A stretch of 64,000 nt of DNA from Suipraeoptans intestinalis (lineage in GTDB: Bacteria; Bacillota; Clostridia; Lachnospirales; Lachnospiraceae), in NCBI RefSeq assembly GCF_009696485.1, contig NZ_VULY01000018.1:1790001-1854000 (forward strand), in the 5' to 3' direction. The notes below the pieces were generated by a model. That model saw nothing but the letters and a program-made list of their open reading frames with translations, ran no database searches and had not been told where the DNA came from. Position numbers and translations under genes: made by a program. Below are positions 17,921-26,751 of the stretch, in pieces; position 1 is the first letter of the stretch; each line of letters starts with the position of its first letter.

Positions 17921-17949
17921 AGCAAAGCGAAGATAAGAGGGTGAAAAAA

Positions 17950-19446
17950 GTGAGAAACTATACGCTGGCACAATACAAAGATAAGGTGGAAAGGCTGGGA
18001 GAAAAGACAGAGGAATCCCTGCAGGGAAAAGGTGGGGAGCTTATCCGGCATCTGACCTATAATTCCAGGGAGGTCCGGGAAGGAACGCTGTTTATCTGCA
18101 AGGGAGAGAAATTTCGGAAGGAATATCTGGAAGAAGCGATCCAAAAAGGAGCGGTCGCCTATATTTCCGAAAAGGTCTATCCCATGGAACGGGAGGTGCC
18201 CTACATTCTGGTAAGGGACATCCGCAAAGTCATGCCGGTGATCGCCGATATGTACTTCGGACATCCGGCACAGGATATGCGGCTTTTGGGGATCGGCGGA
18301 ACCAAGGGAAAAACCACGACGTCTTTTTATGTGAAAGCGATCCTGGATGCCTACTGCCGGGACAAAGGCAAAACGCCCTGCGGCATTTTGTCCTCCATCT
18401 TTAACTTTGATGGAAGAGAAACGAAGGTAGCCCACAATACGACGCCGGAAGCGGTAGAACTGCAACAGTATCTGCAAAAGGGACGGGAAGCGGGGATGGA
18501 ATATCTGGTCATGGAAGTTTCTTCCCAGGCGTTAAAGTATCACAGAGTGGACACGCTGACCTTTGATGTAGGCGTGTTCCTGAATATTTCGGAGGATCAC
18601 ATCAGTCCCATCGAACACAAAGATTTTGAAGATTATTTTTCCTCTAAGAAAAAGATGTTTGCCCAGACCAGGACAGCAGTGGTCCATCTGGAAACCGACC
18701 ATCTGCCGCAGGTGCTGGAGGCGGCCAGACAGGCGGAGAAGCTTGTGACCATCAGCTCTCAAAGGGAAGCGGATTACAGAGCAAGCCATGTGGAAAAGAC
18801 CGAAACAGGCAGCCGCTTCACGGTGGAGGGACCGGGAGGCTACCGGGATGTCCTGACGCTTTCCATGCCGGGACTGTTTAATGTGGACAATGCGCTGGCA
18901 GCAGTTGCCGTATGCCGGGAATTGCAGATTCCGCCGCAGTATATCCGAAAGGGACTGGAGACGGCGAAGGTAAAGGGCAGGATGGAGATTTTCAGGAACC
19001 GGGAAAGGCAGCTGGTGGCGATCGTAGATTATGCGCACAACAAGCTGAGCTTTGAAACCTTGTTTTCTTCCATGAAAAAGGAGTTTCCGGATCACAGCAT
19101 TACGGCAGTGTTTGGATGTACCGGAGGAAAAGCGCTGCAAAGAAGGAAGGAACTGGGAACGGTGGCAGGACGGTACGCCGATCTGTGCATCCTCACTTCG
19201 GATGAACCGGATTTTGAAGATCCCAGGGAAATCGCGGAAGAGGTTGCGGGATTTGTGAAGGGAGAGGGCTGTCCTTACCGTATCGTGGAGGACAGACAGG
19301 AAGCGATCCGTCAGGCGATCTGTGAGGCGGATCCCAAGACACTGGTGATCGTTGCAGGAAAGGGTCACGAAGGATCCATGAAGATCAAAGGAGTCTATGT
19401 GGATTATCCGTCTGACCTGGAGATCGTGGAGAAGTATGTACGCTGA
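17950..19446 (+). CDS. MurE-like Mur ligase (UDP-MurNAc-tripeptide synthetase family)
   Basis: 498 aa with the three Mur-ligase domains: an N-terminal UDP-MurNAc-peptide-binding part (LTYNSREVREGTLFIC), a central ATPase with GIGGTKGKTTT (P-loop), the carbamylated-lysine/HK region, and a C-terminal domain. In canonical MurE the amino-acid-recognition loop reads DNPR (meso-DAP) or DNPA-like (Lys); here the position reads DEPD (418-421), so the third-residue substrate is uncertain. It may act in a modified or secondary peptide pathway with the upstream ligase and racemase. The start GTG 17950 is preferred because TAAGAGGGTGA lies at the right distance; GTG 17941 sits on the Shine-Dalgarno sequence. 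It overlaps priA by 11 bp. Confidence 0.85.
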   Translation: MRNYTLAQYKDKVERLGEKTEESLQGKGGELIRHLTYNSREVREGTLFICKGEKFRKEYLEEAIQKGAVAYISEKVYPMEREVPYILVRDIRKVMPVIADMYFGHPAQDMRLLGIGGTKGKTTTSFYVKAILDAYCRDKGKTPCGILSSIFNFDGRETKVAHNTTPEAVELQQYLQKGREAGMEYLVMEVSSQALKYHRVDTLTFDVGVFLNISEDHISPIEHKDFEDYFSSKKKMFAQTRTAVVHLETDHLPQVLEAARQAEKLVTISSQREADYRASHVEKTETGSRFTVEGPGGYRDVLTLSMPGLFNVDNALAAVAVCRELQIPPQYIRKGLETAKVKGRMEIFRNRERQLVAIVDYAHNKLSFETLFSSMKKEFPDHSITAVFGCTGGKALQRRKELGTVAGRYADLCILTSDEPDFEDPREIAEEVAGFVKGEGCPYRIVEDRQEAIRQAICEADPKTLVIVAGKGHEGSMKIKGVYVDYPSDLEIVEKYVR

Positions 19447-21478
19447 TATTATCATAGATATTACCCATGAAAAACTAGACAGGATCTTCCAATACAGCAT
19501 CCCCTCTCATCTGGAGGGGATGCTTGAGATTGGGATGGAAGTAGTAGTGCCTTTCGGAAGAGGCAACCATCCGAAAAACGGATATATTATCGGGTTTTCC
19601 AGAGAACCGTCTTACGACCGTACAAAGCTGAAGGCGATCCAGAAGGCGGCTCCCGGCAGGATGTCCATTGAAGCCCGGCTGATCAGCCTGGCGGCATGGA
19701 TCAAAGAGGAATACGGAGGAACCATGATCCAGGCGCTGAAAACGGTGCTTCCGGTAAAAAAAGAGACCCGGTCCCGAACCAGCAGCCTGGAACAGTTTTC
19801 TCTGGAGCAGAAAGAGGCGGCCAGGCAGAAGCAGGAATACGAGAGGCAGGGAGGGAGACCGGTCCTGAACAAAGAGCAGCAGGAAGCCGCAGATCTGTTT
19901 CGGGAAGAATTCTGTAAAGGGGTAAGAGACACCTACCTGCTTTATGGAGTGACCGGAAGCGGAAAAACAGAAGTGTATCTGTCCATGATGGAAACGGTAG
20001 TGTCCCAGGGGAAACAGGTGATCGTTATGATCCCTGAGATTGCTCTGACCTACCAGACGGCTCTGCGGTTCTGCGAAAGATTTGGAGACCGGGTGGCGAT
20101 CCTGCATTCCAGGATGTCTCCCGGAGAGCGGTATCACCAGATGGAAAGGGTCAAACAGGGGGAGATACAGGTGATGATAGGCCCCCGGTCTGCTCTGTTT
20201 ACTCCCTTTTCCGATCTGGGACTGATCGTGATGGACGAGGAGCATGAAGGGACTTACAAAAGCGAACAGGTTCCCCGGTATCACGCCCGGGAAGTGGCCC
20301 GAAAACGGGGAGAACTGGAGGGAGCCAGCATTGTTCTGGGATCCGCCACTCCGTCTGTGGAAACCTTTTTTCAATGCGAGGAAGGAACCATCCGAAAACT
20401 GACCCTGCAAAACAGGGCGGAAGGAAGACTGCCCTCTGTCCGGACGGTAGATATGCGGGAAGAGCTGAGGGAGGGGCACACGGGGATCTTCAGCCGGCTT
20501 TTGCTGGAAGGAATCCGAACAAGGCTTGAAAAAAAAGAACAGGTGATGTTGTTTTTGAATAGAAGGGGATATGCGGGATTCGTGTCCTGCAGATCCTGCG
20601 GATATGTGGCCATGTGCAGACACTGCGACGTGGCTCTTTCCGAACATCGGGGGAAAAAACTGGTGTGTCACTACTGCGGATACGAGGAGGCCAGAACAAA
20701 CACCTGCCCCAAATGCGGATCTCCCTATATCGGAGGGTTTAAGGCAGGGACACAGAAAGTGGAAGAGCTGCTTCAGAAGGAATTTCCGGAGGCAAGAGTG
20801 CTGCGGATGGATATGGATTCCACGAAAGGAAAAGAGGGGCATCGGCGGATCCTGGAAACGTTTGGAGCAGGAGAGGCAGATATTTTACTGGGAACGCAGA
20901 TGATCGTAAAAGGACATGACTACTCCGGGGTAACACTGGTAGGGGTATTGGCGGCGGACCTTTCTCTATATGCAGACGATTATCTGGCGGCGGAGCGGAC
21001 GTTCCAGCTGTTGGTACAGGCGGCGGGCAGAGCCGGCCGGGGCGAAAAAAAAGGAGAGGTGATCATACAGACCTACAACCCGGAGCATTACAGCATCCAG
21101 TTGGCAGCAACCCAGCAATATGAAGCCTTTTACCAAAAAGAACTGTATTACAGAGAAATGATGGAGTATCCTCCCATCAGCCATTTGGCGGCGGTGATAC
21201 TTTCCGGAAAAGACAAGGAACGGCTGCAGACGGCCGCAGAATATCTGAAAAAATTTATGGAAAAGGCAGACAGGAAACAAGAGATGCGAGTGATCGGTCC
21301 GGCGGTTCCGACTGTGGAAAAAGTCAGTGATATCTACCGCAAGGTGATCTATCTGAAAGGAAAAGATCGGAAGTACATGGCAAGGATCAAGGATCTTACG
21401 GAAGCATATATTGAGATAAACAGAGGATTTTCAGAGGTGAAGGTACAATTTGATTTTCATCCTATGAATTTCCTGTAG
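19436..21478 (+). CDS. priA: Primosomal protein N' (replication restart helicase PriA)
   Basis: SF2 3'-5' helicase that reloads the replisome at stalled forks, 680 aa, slightly shorter than E. coli PriA. An N-terminal 3'-DNA-binding domain (ADIIIDI...) is followed by Walker A GVTGSGKT (171-178), DEEH (267-270), and eight zinc-binding cysteines in four CxxC-type pairs (about 384-425: CRSCGY, CRHC, CHYCGY, CPKCGS) inserted in the helicase lobe, then QAAGRAGRGE. ATG 19436 overlaps the murE-like stop; longer in-frame starts extend only into that gene. First member of the conserved priA-def-fmt block. Confidence 0.95.
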   Translation: MYADIIIDITHEKLDRIFQYSIPSHLEGMLEIGMEVVVPFGRGNHPKNGYIIGFSREPSYDRTKLKAIQKAAPGRMSIEARLISLAAWIKEEYGGTMIQALKTVLPVKKETRSRTSSLEQFSLEQKEAARQKQEYERQGGRPVLNKEQQEAADLFREEFCKGVRDTYLLYGVTGSGKTEVYLSMMETVVSQGKQVIVMIPEIALTYQTALRFCERFGDRVAILHSRMSPGERYHQMERVKQGEIQVMIGPRSALFTPFSDLGLIVMDEEHEGTYKSEQVPRYHAREVARKRGELEGASIVLGSATPSVETFFQCEEGTIRKLTLQNRAEGRLPSVRTVDMREELREGHTGIFSRLLLEGIRTRLEKKEQVMLFLNRRGYAGFVSCRSCGYVAMCRHCDVALSEHRGKKLVCHYCGYEEARTNTCPKCGSPYIGGFKAGTQKVEELLQKEFPEARVLRMDMDSTKGKEGHRRILETFGAGEADILLGTQMIVKGHDYSGVTLVGVLAADLSLYADDYLAAERTFQLLVQAAGRAGRGEKKGEVIIQTYNPEHYSIQLAATQQYEAFYQKELYYREMMEYPPISHLAAVILSGKDKERLQTAAEYLKKFMEKADRKQEMRVIGPAVPTVEKVSDIYRKVIYLKGKDRKYMARIKDLTEAYIEINRGFSEVKVQFDFHPMNFL

Positions 21479-21502
21479 GATGAAGAGAAGGGAGAAAAAC
21501 AG

Positions 21503-21991
21503 ATGGCAATTCGAACGATCAGAGAGATAGGGGACAGCGTTTTGACAAAGGCATGCAAGCCGGTTACAAAGATGACAGATCGGACCAGAGAACTGATCCA
21601 TGACATGCTGGACACCATGTACGAAGCCGGTGGAGTAGGGCTGGCGGCGCCACAGGTGGGCGTGTTGAAGCGCATTTTGGTGATCGATATAGGAGAGGGG
21701 CCCATTGTGCTTCTGAATCCACAGATCATAGAGACAGAGGGAGAACAGTGCGGAGAGGAAGGTTGTCTGAGTGTTCCGGGAAAAACGGGAACGGTCACCA
21801 GGCCCATGTATGTGAAAGTCCGGGGACAGAATGAAGAACTGGAAGAGATCGAGCTGGAAGGAGAGGGACTGCTGGCAAGAGCTTTCTGCCATGAGATCGA
21901 TCATCTGGAAGGGCGGATCTATGTGGATCTGGTAGAAGGGGAGCTGCGGAACGTGGAATATCAGGAAGAGGAAGAAGAGGAGGAACTGTAA
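21503..21991 (+). CDS. def: Peptide deformylase
   Basis: Removes the N-formyl group from nascent proteins. 162 aa with all three motifs: GVGLAAPQVG (44-53), EGCLS (86-90, metal-binding Cys88) and HEIDH (130-134). The tail is strongly acidic and its codons supply the GGAGG ribosome-binding site for fmt, whose start immediately follows the stop codon. Classic def-fmt coupling. Confidence 0.97.
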   Translation: MAIRTIREIGDSVLTKACKPVTKMTDRTRELIHDMLDTMYEAGGVGLAAPQVGVLKRILVIDIGEGPIVLLNPQIIETEGEQCGEEGCLSVPGKTGTVTRPMYVKVRGQNEELEEIELEGEGLLARAFCHEIDHLEGRIYVDLVEGELRNVEYQEEEEEEEL

Positions 21992-22966
21992 TTGAAGGTG
22001 ATTTTTATGGGAACGCCGGAATTTTCCGTAGGAACCCTGGAGGCTTTGATCCGGGCCGGACATCAGGTGGTACTGGCAGTGACACAACCGGACAGGGCAA
22101 AGGGACGGGGAGGAAAGGTACAGGAATCTCCGGTCAAGGAGGCGGCAAAACGCCATGGGATCCCTGTGTTCCAGCCGGAAAGGATCCGAAAGCCGGAGGC
22201 GGTGGAAGAATTAAGAAAGTATCAGGCGGATGTCATGGTGGTAATTGCATTCGGACAGATCCTGCCCGGGGAAGTGCTGGAGATGACGCCCTATGGCTGC
22301 ATCAATGTACATGCCTCCCTGCTTCCGGACTACCGGGGAGCAGCTCCCATTCAGTGGGCGATCCTGGATGGAAGAAAGGTGTCCGGAGTGACTACTATGC
22401 AGATGGATGAAGGACTGGACACCGGAGATATGCTGCTGAAAGAGGAAGTGGTTCTGGATAAAAAAGAAACGGGAGGCAGTCTTCACGACAAGCTGGCACA
22501 GATAGGGGCAGACCTGTGTGTCAGAACGCTGGAGGCACTGGAGACGGGACAGATTGAAGGGGAAAAACAGCCAAAAGAAAGTCCTACCGATTACGCCAGA
22601 ATGCTGGACAAAGCCATGGGCAAGGTGGACTGGAGCCAGACGGCCCGGGCGATAGAACAAAAAATCAGAGGGCTGAATCCATGGCCCGCAGCCTGGACCA
22701 TGTGGAAGGGAAAGCTTTTGAAGATCTGGGAGGGCGAGGTGCTGTCTTCCAAAGATCTTTTGAGAGAAGAAGATCCTTCTGCGCACCTGCCGGGAGAGGT
22801 GGTGACCGCCGGAAAGGATGGTCTGGTGGTGCAGACGGGAGAAGGCCGGATTCTGATCCGGGAACTGCAGCTTGCAGGAAAAAGACGAATGGCAACAGAA
22901 GAATTCCTGCGGGGAGTAACCTTGCAGGAAGGGGAGATTCTGGGAGAGAAGGAAGCAGAACGATAA
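21992..22966 (+). CDS. fmt: Methionyl-tRNA formyltransferase
   Basis: Formylates initiator Met-tRNA using 10-formyl-THF. 324 aa. N-terminal formyltransferase domain (MGTPEFSVGTLEAL; FGQILP; catalytic Asn105 and His107 in INVHASLLP; PIQWAI; MDEGLDTGDM) and a C-terminal OB-like tRNA-binding domain from about 205. The start is TTG at 21992: the next in-frame ATG would remove the first beta strand, and GGAGG at 21979-21983 is eight bases from the TTG. It directly abuts def. Confidence 0.95.
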   Translation: MKVIFMGTPEFSVGTLEALIRAGHQVVLAVTQPDRAKGRGGKVQESPVKEAAKRHGIPVFQPERIRKPEAVEELRKYQADVMVVIAFGQILPGEVLEMTPYGCINVHASLLPDYRGAAPIQWAILDGRKVSGVTTMQMDEGLDTGDMLLKEEVVLDKKETGGSLHDKLAQIGADLCVRTLEALETGQIEGEKQPKESPTDYARMLDKAMGKVDWSQTARAIEQKIRGLNPWPAAWTMWKGKLLKIWEGEVLSSKDLLREEDPSAHLPGEVVTAGKDGLVVQTGEGRILIRELQLAGKRRMATEEFLRGVTLQEGEILGEKEAER

Positions 22967-22990
22967 AAGAAATCAAAGGAAAATCGAAAC

Positions 22991-24037
22991 ATGGAAAAGA
23001 TATTCCCGGAAGCGGAGAGTAAGAAAGAGATAGATATTGAGAAATCCTTTCAAAAAGCGTTGACGGACGAAATCCTTCTGGAATATGATATAGAATGCCT
23101 GTTATATGCCGGGCTGGAAGAAGAAAAGCAGAGGGCTCTTAGGGGGAAGGCCAGAGAGATTGCCGCAAAAGAAGCAGGAAATCAGGGAAAGATCTGGGCA
23201 TCTATCGGACTGGATTATGTCAATTGCCCGATGAACTGCAGCTTTTGTTCCATGGGATCTGCCTGGAATTCCTATGAAAAAAAGGAAGAGCTTCAGGAGA
23301 AGGAAGTAGTAGAAATCGCGGATTACTACGCGCGTCAGGGAGCAGACTGGCTGGTTCTGCGCACAACGGAATTCTATGAGTTTGACCGGCTGCTCCAAAG
23401 GATAAAGGCAGTCAGACAAAGGATAAAGAACGACTGCGTTCTGGTTGTCAATACCGGAGATGCAAACTCCCGGAAGGTAGAGGAATTAAAGGCGGCAGGA
23501 GTGGATATGATCTATCAGGCATTTCGCCTGAGAGAAGGAACGGACACCAGATTCGATTGCAACGCCCGCAGAGAGACCATAGAAATGATTTCTCAAAGCG
23601 GACTGAAGCTGTCGCAGTATCTGGAGCCTGTCGGACCGGAGCATACGGACAGAGAGCTGGCCGGGAGGATGACAGAGCTGATCCGGCAGGGAACCGATGT
23701 GGCGGGTATCATGGAGAGAGTTCCTGTTTCCGGAACACCCAAGTACGCTCTCGGAACGATGCTGCCGCAACGGATCGCCCAAATAACCGCAGTGCTTCGG
23801 ATCGCCTCCAGGGCAAGCATCAGGGATATTGTCATACACCCATACCATCGCCCGGCAGTAGAGTGCGGGGCAAATGCTCTGGTGGTGGATGTGGGAGCGA
23901 TTCCCAGGAGCCGGGGAATGACCCGAACAAGCTGGAAAAATCAGGATATGTTACAGGCAAAGCAATTTCTGAAAGAAAGCGGATACGAAGTAGACGACGC
24001 AGGAAATGAAAGAAATGAGAGGAGCAAAGGAAGATGA
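22991..24037 (+). CDS. Biotin synthase-like radical SAM protein of unknown function
   Basis: 348 aa. The [4Fe-4S] cluster motif is C79-x3-C83-x2-C86 (CPMNCSFC), followed by a TIM-barrel resembling BioB/ThiH-type enzymes (VLRTTEFYEFDRLL, VVNTGDANSRKVEEL, QYLEPVGPEHT) and a C-terminal HPYHRPAVECGAN...VGAIPRSRG segment. No auxiliary-cluster cysteine cluster or known substrate signature was recognised. It starts 24 bp after fmt, and its TGA overlaps the ATG of the next gene (lipoprotein), so enzyme and transporter are coupled. The context suggests it converts or salvages the imported compound. It is not biotin synthase itself: the typical YCxYC motif is absent. Confidence 0.8.
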   Translation: MEKIFPEAESKKEIDIEKSFQKALTDEILLEYDIECLLYAGLEEEKQRALRGKAREIAAKEAGNQGKIWASIGLDYVNCPMNCSFCSMGSAWNSYEKKEELQEKEVVEIADYYARQGADWLVLRTTEFYEFDRLLQRIKAVRQRIKNDCVLVVNTGDANSRKVEELKAAGVDMIYQAFRLREGTDTRFDCNARRETIEMISQSGLKLSQYLEPVGPEHTDRELAGRMTELIRQGTDVAGIMERVPVSGTPKYALGTMLPQRIAQITAVLRIASRASIRDIVIHPYHRPAVECGANALVVDVGAIPRSRGMTRTSWKNQDMLQAKQFLKESGYEVDDAGNERNERSKGR

Positions 24038-25038
24038 AAAGGAAGAAAGTGACAATGGTGTTTCTTGGCGTGATGTTGATGGTGGGGCTGCTTGGAGGCT
24101 GCGGAAAGAAGGCGGAAGAGAAAGCAGAAACAAAGAAGGACGCACAGCAGACAACAGAGGCAAAAGAGCAGTTGTACGAAGTGGGAACCTGGAAAACGGC
24201 CCAGACCATCCAGCCTTTCCTGTATGAAACGTTTGTAAAAGACGGAGGAAAGGTAGAGGTTAAGCCATTTACCAATCCGGGAGACATGAAGACGGCGCTG
24301 CTGTCAGAAAATATTGATTTTTGCGGAACCACCTGGGTGACGGCGATCATGGCGGCTTCCAAGGGAGAGCCGGTAAAGGTAGTGGCCTCCATGACGGAAA
24401 AATGCTCTGCCCTGGTAGTCGGAAAAGACAGCGGGATAGAAACGGTGGCTGACCTGAAAGGAAAGACGATCGCGTATGTACCGGGGACCATGCATCATAT
24501 TCTGCTTCTGGAAACGCTTACAAAGGCCGGGATCGATCCAAATACAGAAGTAACGCTGCAGAAGATTGATTTTTTTGATATGGGACAGGCGCTGGCGTCC
24601 GGATCTATTGACGCTTTCTTAAGCGGAGAGCCATATCCCTCCATTGCAGAAACGGATGGATACGGGAAGGTGTTGGAATATCCGTATTACGATGAAAGTG
24701 TAGGTTATATCAACGCTGCAATGATCACCACGGAAAAAGAGATCAAGGAAAATCCGGAAAAGATTCAGGCGCTGGTGGACATGCATATTCAGGCAAGCAA
24801 ATATTATATGGAACATCAGGAGGAATGGATTCAAAAAGCCGCAGAATTTGGCACAGAAGAAAAATACCTGACCAAATCCACGGAAAATATCCAGTTGTCC
24901 TGGGACATAGATGCCCAGACCAGGGAAAAAGTAAAAAAACTGGCAGAGCGGATGAAAGAACTGGGAATGATCGAGAATGTTCCGGACATAGATGCTTTAT
25001 TTGACGTAAGCTTCCTGGAAAAATCGGAATACAGATAA
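24034..25038 (+). CDS. ABC transporter substrate-binding lipoprotein (NMT1/TauA-like)
   Basis: 334 aa. Signal peptide with lipobox GLLGGC, Cys23 being the lipidated residue, then a lysine/glutamate linker and a periplasmic-binding fold of the sulfonate/nitrate/thiamine-precursor type (KTALLSENIDFCGTTWVTAIMAAS, ADLKGKTIAYVPGT, GSIDAFLSGEPY). Overlaps the radical SAM gene by 4 bp (ATGA) and the permease gene by 1 bp. Ligand unknown. The family binds small anionic or heteroaromatic compounds such as taurine, nitrate or hydroxymethylpyrimidine. Confidence 0.87.
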   Translation: MKRKKVTMVFLGVMLMVGLLGGCGKKAEEKAETKKDAQQTTEAKEQLYEVGTWKTAQTIQPFLYETFVKDGGKVEVKPFTNPGDMKTALLSENIDFCGTTWVTAIMAASKGEPVKVVASMTEKCSALVVGKDSGIETVADLKGKTIAYVPGTMHHILLLETLTKAGIDPNTEVTLQKIDFFDMGQALASGSIDAFLSGEPYPSIAETDGYGKVLEYPYYDESVGYINAAMITTEKEIKENPEKIQALVDMHIQASKYYMEHQEEWIQKAAEFGTEEKYLTKSTENIQLSWDIDAQTREKVKKLAERMKELGMIENVPDIDALFDVSFLEKSEYR

Positions 25039-25841
25039 TGAAAAAGAAACAAAATAGTTATAAAATAGATTTTGTTAATTTTATTGTGCCAGTAGGATTT
25101 CTGGCAGCCTGGGTACTGTTGCCGGCTATTTTGCATACGCCGGAATACCTTATCCCCTCTCTGAAAAAGACAGGGATGGGACTGGTTGATTTTGTTTTTG
25201 GAACCTTTCGGATGAGTCCTTATGCGGGAACGTTTTGGAAACATTCCGTAGCAAGCTGGCACAGGGTTCTGGCAGGATTTCTAATCGCTTCCTTTTTGGG
25301 AACAGTGGCCGGGATGCTGACCGGATATTTTCAGATGGGAAGGAGGCTGCTGGATCCCTTCATTCACATGATCCGCATGGTTCCGGGAATCGGCTGGTTT
25401 CCTCTTGCCATGGTCTGGTTTGGCGTAGGGAATCGGACGACCGTTTTTCTCATCACTCTGGCAGCGTTTTTTCCGGTGTATGTGAACACGCTCAGAGCAG
25501 TACGGGACGTGCCTCCCATGCTTCTGGACGTGGGGCGGGTCATGGGAGCAGGCAAATGGCAGCTGTTCAAAATGGTGATCCTTCCGCTTTCCCTCCCGGG
25601 GATTTTTACAGGCCTGAGATTGGGGATGGGAATTTGCTGGGCGTATCTGGTTCTGGGAGAACTGACCGGAGTGAATGAGGGGCTGGGTGCGGTTATGATG
25701 GATGCCAGAATGCTGGGCAATGTGGATATGATCATCGTTTGCATGATCGTGATCGCCGTTTGGGGCAGGATCGGTGATCTGCTGCTGTTGTTCCTGTATC
25801 GGCGGGTAAAGAAAGAAACGGACCCTTATGAAGGAGAGTAA
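25038..25841 (+). CDS. ABC transporter permease (SsuC/TauC-like)
   Basis: 267 aa with about six membrane helices and a well-kept cytoplasmic EAA loop (DVGRVMGAGKWQLFKMVILP followed by SLPGIFTGLRLG), the site that docks the ATPase. It pairs with the upstream lipoprotein (1-bp overlap). No ATP-binding subunit is encoded after it: a terminator follows within about 90 bp. An ATPase must therefore be supplied from elsewhere, if the system works. Confidence 0.88.
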   Translation: MKKKQNSYKIDFVNFIVPVGFLAAWVLLPAILHTPEYLIPSLKKTGMGLVDFVFGTFRMSPYAGTFWKHSVASWHRVLAGFLIASFLGTVAGMLTGYFQMGRRLLDPFIHMIRMVPGIGWFPLAMVWFGVGNRTTVFLITLAAFFPVYVNTLRAVRDVPPMLLDVGRVMGAGKWQLFKMVILPLSLPGIFTGLRLGMGICWAYLVLGELTGVNEGLGAVMMDARMLGNVDMIIVCMIVIAVWGRIGDLLLLFLYRRVKKETDPYEGE

Positions 25842-25932
25842 AAGCGGACAGTAACGGCAAAAACAGGTGCTGCAGTCCGGCGTTCCTGAGCAGGAGCATT
25901 TAAAAAACATGAAGAATTGTTAAATTTGTATG

Positions 25933-25957
25933 AAAAACAGGCAACCAGCCTGTTTTT
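25933..25957 (+). terminator. Rho-independent terminator after the permease
   Basis: AAAAACAGGC (25933-25942), 5-nt loop, GCCTGTTTTT (25948-25957): a perfect 10-bp stem ending in T5. A TATAAT at 25962-25967 follows immediately and may be the -10 of the next gene, though no convincing -35 is seen. Confidence 0.85.
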
Positions 25958-25997
25958 CGTATATAATGGGAAGCATATCATACAGGAGGTAGAAACT

Positions 25998-26699
25998 ATG
26001 TATTATTCCATGTATTTTGATCCAACATATATTTTGGTCCTTGTGGGAATGGTGGTGTGTCTGATCGCTTCGGCAAGAATGAACGCAACCTTCCAAAAAT
26101 ATGCGAAAGTAAGGAGCCACTCCGGGATCACCGGAAGAGAAGTGGCAGAAAATCTCCTTCGAAGAGAAGGAATCTACGATGTGCAGGTGGAGCATGTGGC
26201 GGGAAATCTGACAGATCATTATGACCCAAGAAACAAGGTGCTGCGGTTGTCCGACGCCACCTATCAGTCCAGCTCGGTTGCGGCAGTGGGAGTGGCAGCG
26301 CATGAGTGCGGACACGCCATCCAGCATGCGAAAGGGTATGCACCCCTTGCTCTTCGTTCCACATTGGCGCCTGTAGCAAATTTCGGCAGTATGATCGCCT
26401 GGCCGCTGATCCTTTTGGGACTTTTCTTCCGCAGCACCTCTTCCCAGTTGTTTCTGAATCTGGGGATCCTTGCATTTCTGGCAGCCGTGTTGTTCCAGCT
26501 TGTGACGCTGCCGGTAGAGTTTGATGCATCCAAAAGAGCCGTTCAGGCGCTGGGGACCAGCGGGATTCTTTACGAAGAAGAGGTAGGACATACAAAGAAG
26601 GTCCTGTCTGCGGCAGCCCTGACCTATGTAGCGGGAGCGGCAGCGTCAATGCTTCAGCTTCTGCGTATCATCCTTCTTGCAAATTCCAGAAGAGATTGA
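25998..26699 (+). CDS. Membrane zinc metallopeptidase (Zn_peptidase_2 family)
   Basis: 233 aa. An N-terminal membrane helix, a soluble part with the zinc motif HECGH (AAHECGHAIQHAKGY), and two to three further C-terminal helices. Residues VTLPVEFDASKRA just after the third helix contribute the usual distal acidic ligand region. This is the conserved M48-like family found next to fmt/rsmB in Clostridia; role uncertain, presumably membrane protein turnover. ATG 25998 follows AGGAGGT; the longer frame from 25917 crosses the terminator and is rejected. Confidence 0.9.
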   Translation: MYYSMYFDPTYILVLVGMVVCLIASARMNATFQKYAKVRSHSGITGREVAENLLRREGIYDVQVEHVAGNLTDHYDPRNKVLRLSDATYQSSSVAAVGVAAHECGHAIQHAKGYAPLALRSTLAPVANFGSMIAWPLILLGLFFRSTSSQLFLNLGILAFLAAVLFQLVTLPVEFDASKRAVQALGTSGILYEEEVGHTKKVLSAAALTYVAGAAASMLQLLRIILLANSRRD

Positions 26700-26751
26700 G
26701 AAAAAACGGCGACCAACAGAAAACAAGAAAGCAGGCAGGAACGAGCAGGGT

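Noticed and set aside
19475-20842. Long antisense open frame (455 codons) opposite priA
   Set aside because: Product is Pro/His/Phe-rich without domains; purine-rich sense codons deplete stops on the opposite strand. priA on the plus strand has all family motifs.
22991-24037. Biotin synthase (BioB)
   Set aside because: Cluster motif is CPMNCSFC rather than CxxxCxYC with following BioB signatures, and no biotin genes are adjacent.
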